NCBI RefSeq assembly: GCF_001830325.1
Contig: NZ_MHZG01000019.1
Location: 1 to 43,372, forward strand
Direction of reading: 5' to 3'
DNA length: 43,372 nucleotides
From: Polynucleobacter sp. GWA2_45_21
GTDB taxonomy: Bacteria > Pseudomonadota > Gammaproteobacteria > Burkholderiales > Burkholderiaceae
The notes under the pieces were generated by a model that was not told where the DNA came from, made no database searches, and saw only the letters and a program-made list of their open reading frames with translations. Positions 42,308 through 43,372 of this stretch are shown here, in pieces. Both the position numbers and the translations under genes were made by a program. Position 1 is the first letter of the stretch. Each line of letters begins with the position of its first letter.

Positions 42308-42739
42308 ATGAAAGTCTGGCTAATGAAGAGAAATTGTTCCTTTTCCCCCAAGCAGGTGGGAGTTTTCTACCTATCTATTGTGGGATTTTCTCTTTTGGTG
42401 GCTGGATATTTTTATTTGATTGGGGCTTGGATGATTCTCATCTTTACCTCAATTGAGATTCTGGCGGTCACTATTGCGTTATATGTCTATACACGTCATG
42501 CATTGGACTATGAAAAGATTACGATTTCAGGAAAGCAGTTATTGTTTGAAAGAAGTTGGGGTGGCAAGATTCAACATCATGAGTTCAATACCATTTGGAC
42601 TAAGTTGGTTTATAACGAGTCAACAGGTAAAGATCTGGTGTTAAAGACTTCTACTAAAGAAGTTCCAATTGGTTTTTTTGTTGACGCTAATAAGCGAGAG
42701 CAGTTTGGAAAAGAGCTCGAGAGATATCTCGGGATTTAA
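42308..42739 (+). CDS. DUF2244 family membrane protein
   Basis: This 143-residue protein has two membrane helices near 17-36 and 40-60 in a hairpin. The first lies after the N-terminal NCSFSPKQ segment that is conserved in DUF2244. A soluble C-terminal domain with a beta-rich pattern (ITISGKQLLFERSW, KDLVLKTSTKEVPIGFF) follows. DUF2244 genes often accompany cytochrome c oxidase genes; here it lies between the copper receptor and the copper chaperone, consistent with copper delivery to oxidase. GAGG lies six bases before the ATG. Function is unknown. Confidence 0.8.
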   Translation: MKVWLMKRNCSFSPKQVGVFYLSIVGFSLLVAGYFYLIGAWMILIFTSIEILAVTIALYVYTRHALDYEKITISGKQLLFERSWGGKIQHHEFNTIWTKLVYNESTGKDLVLKTSTKEVPIGFFVDANKREQFGKELERYLGI

Positions 42740-42761
42740 GATTAACTAGGAGGATGTACGA

Positions 42762-43250
42762 ATGAAAAGTAATACTTTATTAAATGCATTATTGGCTACT
42801 GTAGTGGGCTTAGGTTTGGCTGCTACTGCACAGGCGCAAAACGCTAAAGTCGGTAGTGTGCAAATTGAAAACGCCTATACGCGTGCTACAGTTCCTGGTC
42901 AGCAAGTAGCTGGCGGCTTTATGAAGATTGAAAATAAAGGCGCTGCAGACCAACTTATTTCTGCAAGCTCACCAGTTGCTGGTGAAGTCCAATTACATGA
43001 AATGGCGATGGATGGCAATGTCATGAAAATGCGTCAAGTGAAAGATATCCCTGTGCCAGCGGGTGGTGCAGTGGAATTAAAGCCAGGCGGCTTGCATTTA
43101 ATGTTCATGAACATTAAAGCTCCATTAACTGCTGGTGAAACTGTTCCAGTCAAACTCAAGTTTGCTAAAGCAGGTGAAGTGGAAGTGAAGATGCCTGTCA
43201 ATGCGATGGGCAATCCTGCTGGCGGCCATGGCGGAGCAATGAAGCACTAA
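42762..43250 (+). CDS. Periplasmic copper chaperone PCu(A)C
   Basis: This 162-residue protein has a signal peptide (cut near AQA, residue 25) and a cupredoxin-like domain. The defining motif H-x10-M-x21-H-x-M is exact: His79, Met90, His112 and Met114. In the family this site binds Cu(I) and helps load the CuA centre of cytochrome oxidase. The C-terminus is GGHGGAMKH, a further His/Met tail that may bind copper. AGGAGG precedes the ATG. It ends the copper cluster. Confidence 0.95.
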   Translation: MKSNTLLNALLATVVGLGLAATAQAQNAKVGSVQIENAYTRATVPGQQVAGGFMKIENKGAADQLISASSPVAGEVQLHEMAMDGNVMKMRQVKDIPVPAGGAVELKPGGLHLMFMNIKAPLTAGETVPVKLKFAKAGEVEVKMPVNAMGNPAGGHGGAMKH

Positions 43251-43303
43251 GCATGCGCTTTAGTAGCTTGTAGCAAAGGTATTAAAAAAGCCCCTAGTGT
43301 TAC

Positions 43304-43372
43304 TGAACTGACCCACAAAAGTTGGACACCCAATCCAACTCAAAAGGGTCAGTCTCATGTCCAAATACAGCA
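43304..43372 (+). mobile_element. Left end of an IS3-family insertion sequence (truncated by window edge)
   Basis: The sequence beginning TGAACTGACCC and ending AAAAGTTGGACA (43304-43328) has the form of an IS3-family terminal repeat: starts with TG and has the GTTGGAC core. A GGGTC follows and then an AAAGGG ribosome binding site. The element continues beyond the window, so its right end and target duplication cannot be seen. Confidence 0.8.
43357..43372 (+). CDS. IS3-family transposase OrfA, first five codons only
   Basis: An ATG at 43357 reads MSKYS before the window ends. It is preceded by AAAGGG at a suitable distance and lies just inside the terminal repeat, which is where OrfA starts in this family. 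Too short to identify on its own. Confidence 0.6.

Overview
The window looks like chromosomal DNA of a small-genome freshwater betaproteobacterium, most likely Polynucleobacter or a close Burkholderiaceae relative. The reasons are the moderate GC content, dense gene packing, the DUF3460-scpA-panC block, the paired cyanophycin synthetases and the tripartite tricarboxylate (Bug/TctC) transporter. This assignment rests on recalled gene order and protein style; no search was run. There are no rRNA or tRNA genes, no CRISPR array and no prophage. The only mobile DNA is the start of an IS3-family element at the right edge.

Layout: (1) 1-1279: the 3' end of a formyl-CoA transferase gene followed at once by a stand-alone formyltransferase-fold protein. 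(2) 1295-6612: panC, scpA and a DUF3460 gene (minus), a short metG (minus), then fdhD and dcd (plus). (3) 6661-9273: a large PLP-dependent basic amino-acid decarboxylase, a clear terminator, and an orphan YefM-like antitoxin. (4) 9286-12790: argH-dctQ-dctM operon (minus), a TRAP transporter without its DctP subunit. (5) 12834-16762: hemC-hemD (plus) converging on rhlE-ubiC (minus); rhlE has a strongly structured leader. (6) 17013-21141: leuE-like exporter, aldehyde dehydrogenase, msrA, pdxH, tcdA. (7) 21387-28267: amino-acid permease plus alanine dehydrogenase, a GDT1-family cation transporter, pepN, fbp. (8) 28368-36157: two adjacent cyanophycin synthetase genes (minus) divergent from an ABC exporter with a zinc-ribbon N-terminus and its DUF1854 partner (plus). 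(9) 36339-39531: tctC-tctB-tctA. (10) 39629-43250: a copper-handling cluster (DUF2946 protein, OprC-type TonB receptor, DUF2244 membrane protein, PCu(A)C chaperone), then the IS3-family start.

How the genes fit together: the first 6 kb has a formyl/formate flavour (formyl-CoA transferase, formyl-H4folate hydrolase-like protein, FdhD for formate dehydrogenase). The permease/alanine dehydrogenase pair predicts uptake and deamination of alanine. The cyanophycin locus is the most interesting region. One synthetase is complete. The second keeps an intact ATP-grasp domain but has a degenerate Mur-ligase P-loop and lacks the last Mur domain. The divergent ABC/DUF1854 pair looks like an uncharacterised accessory of nitrogen-storage polymer metabolism. 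The copper cluster reads as a complete outer-membrane-to-periplasm copper acquisition path, probably feeding cytochrome oxidase assembly.
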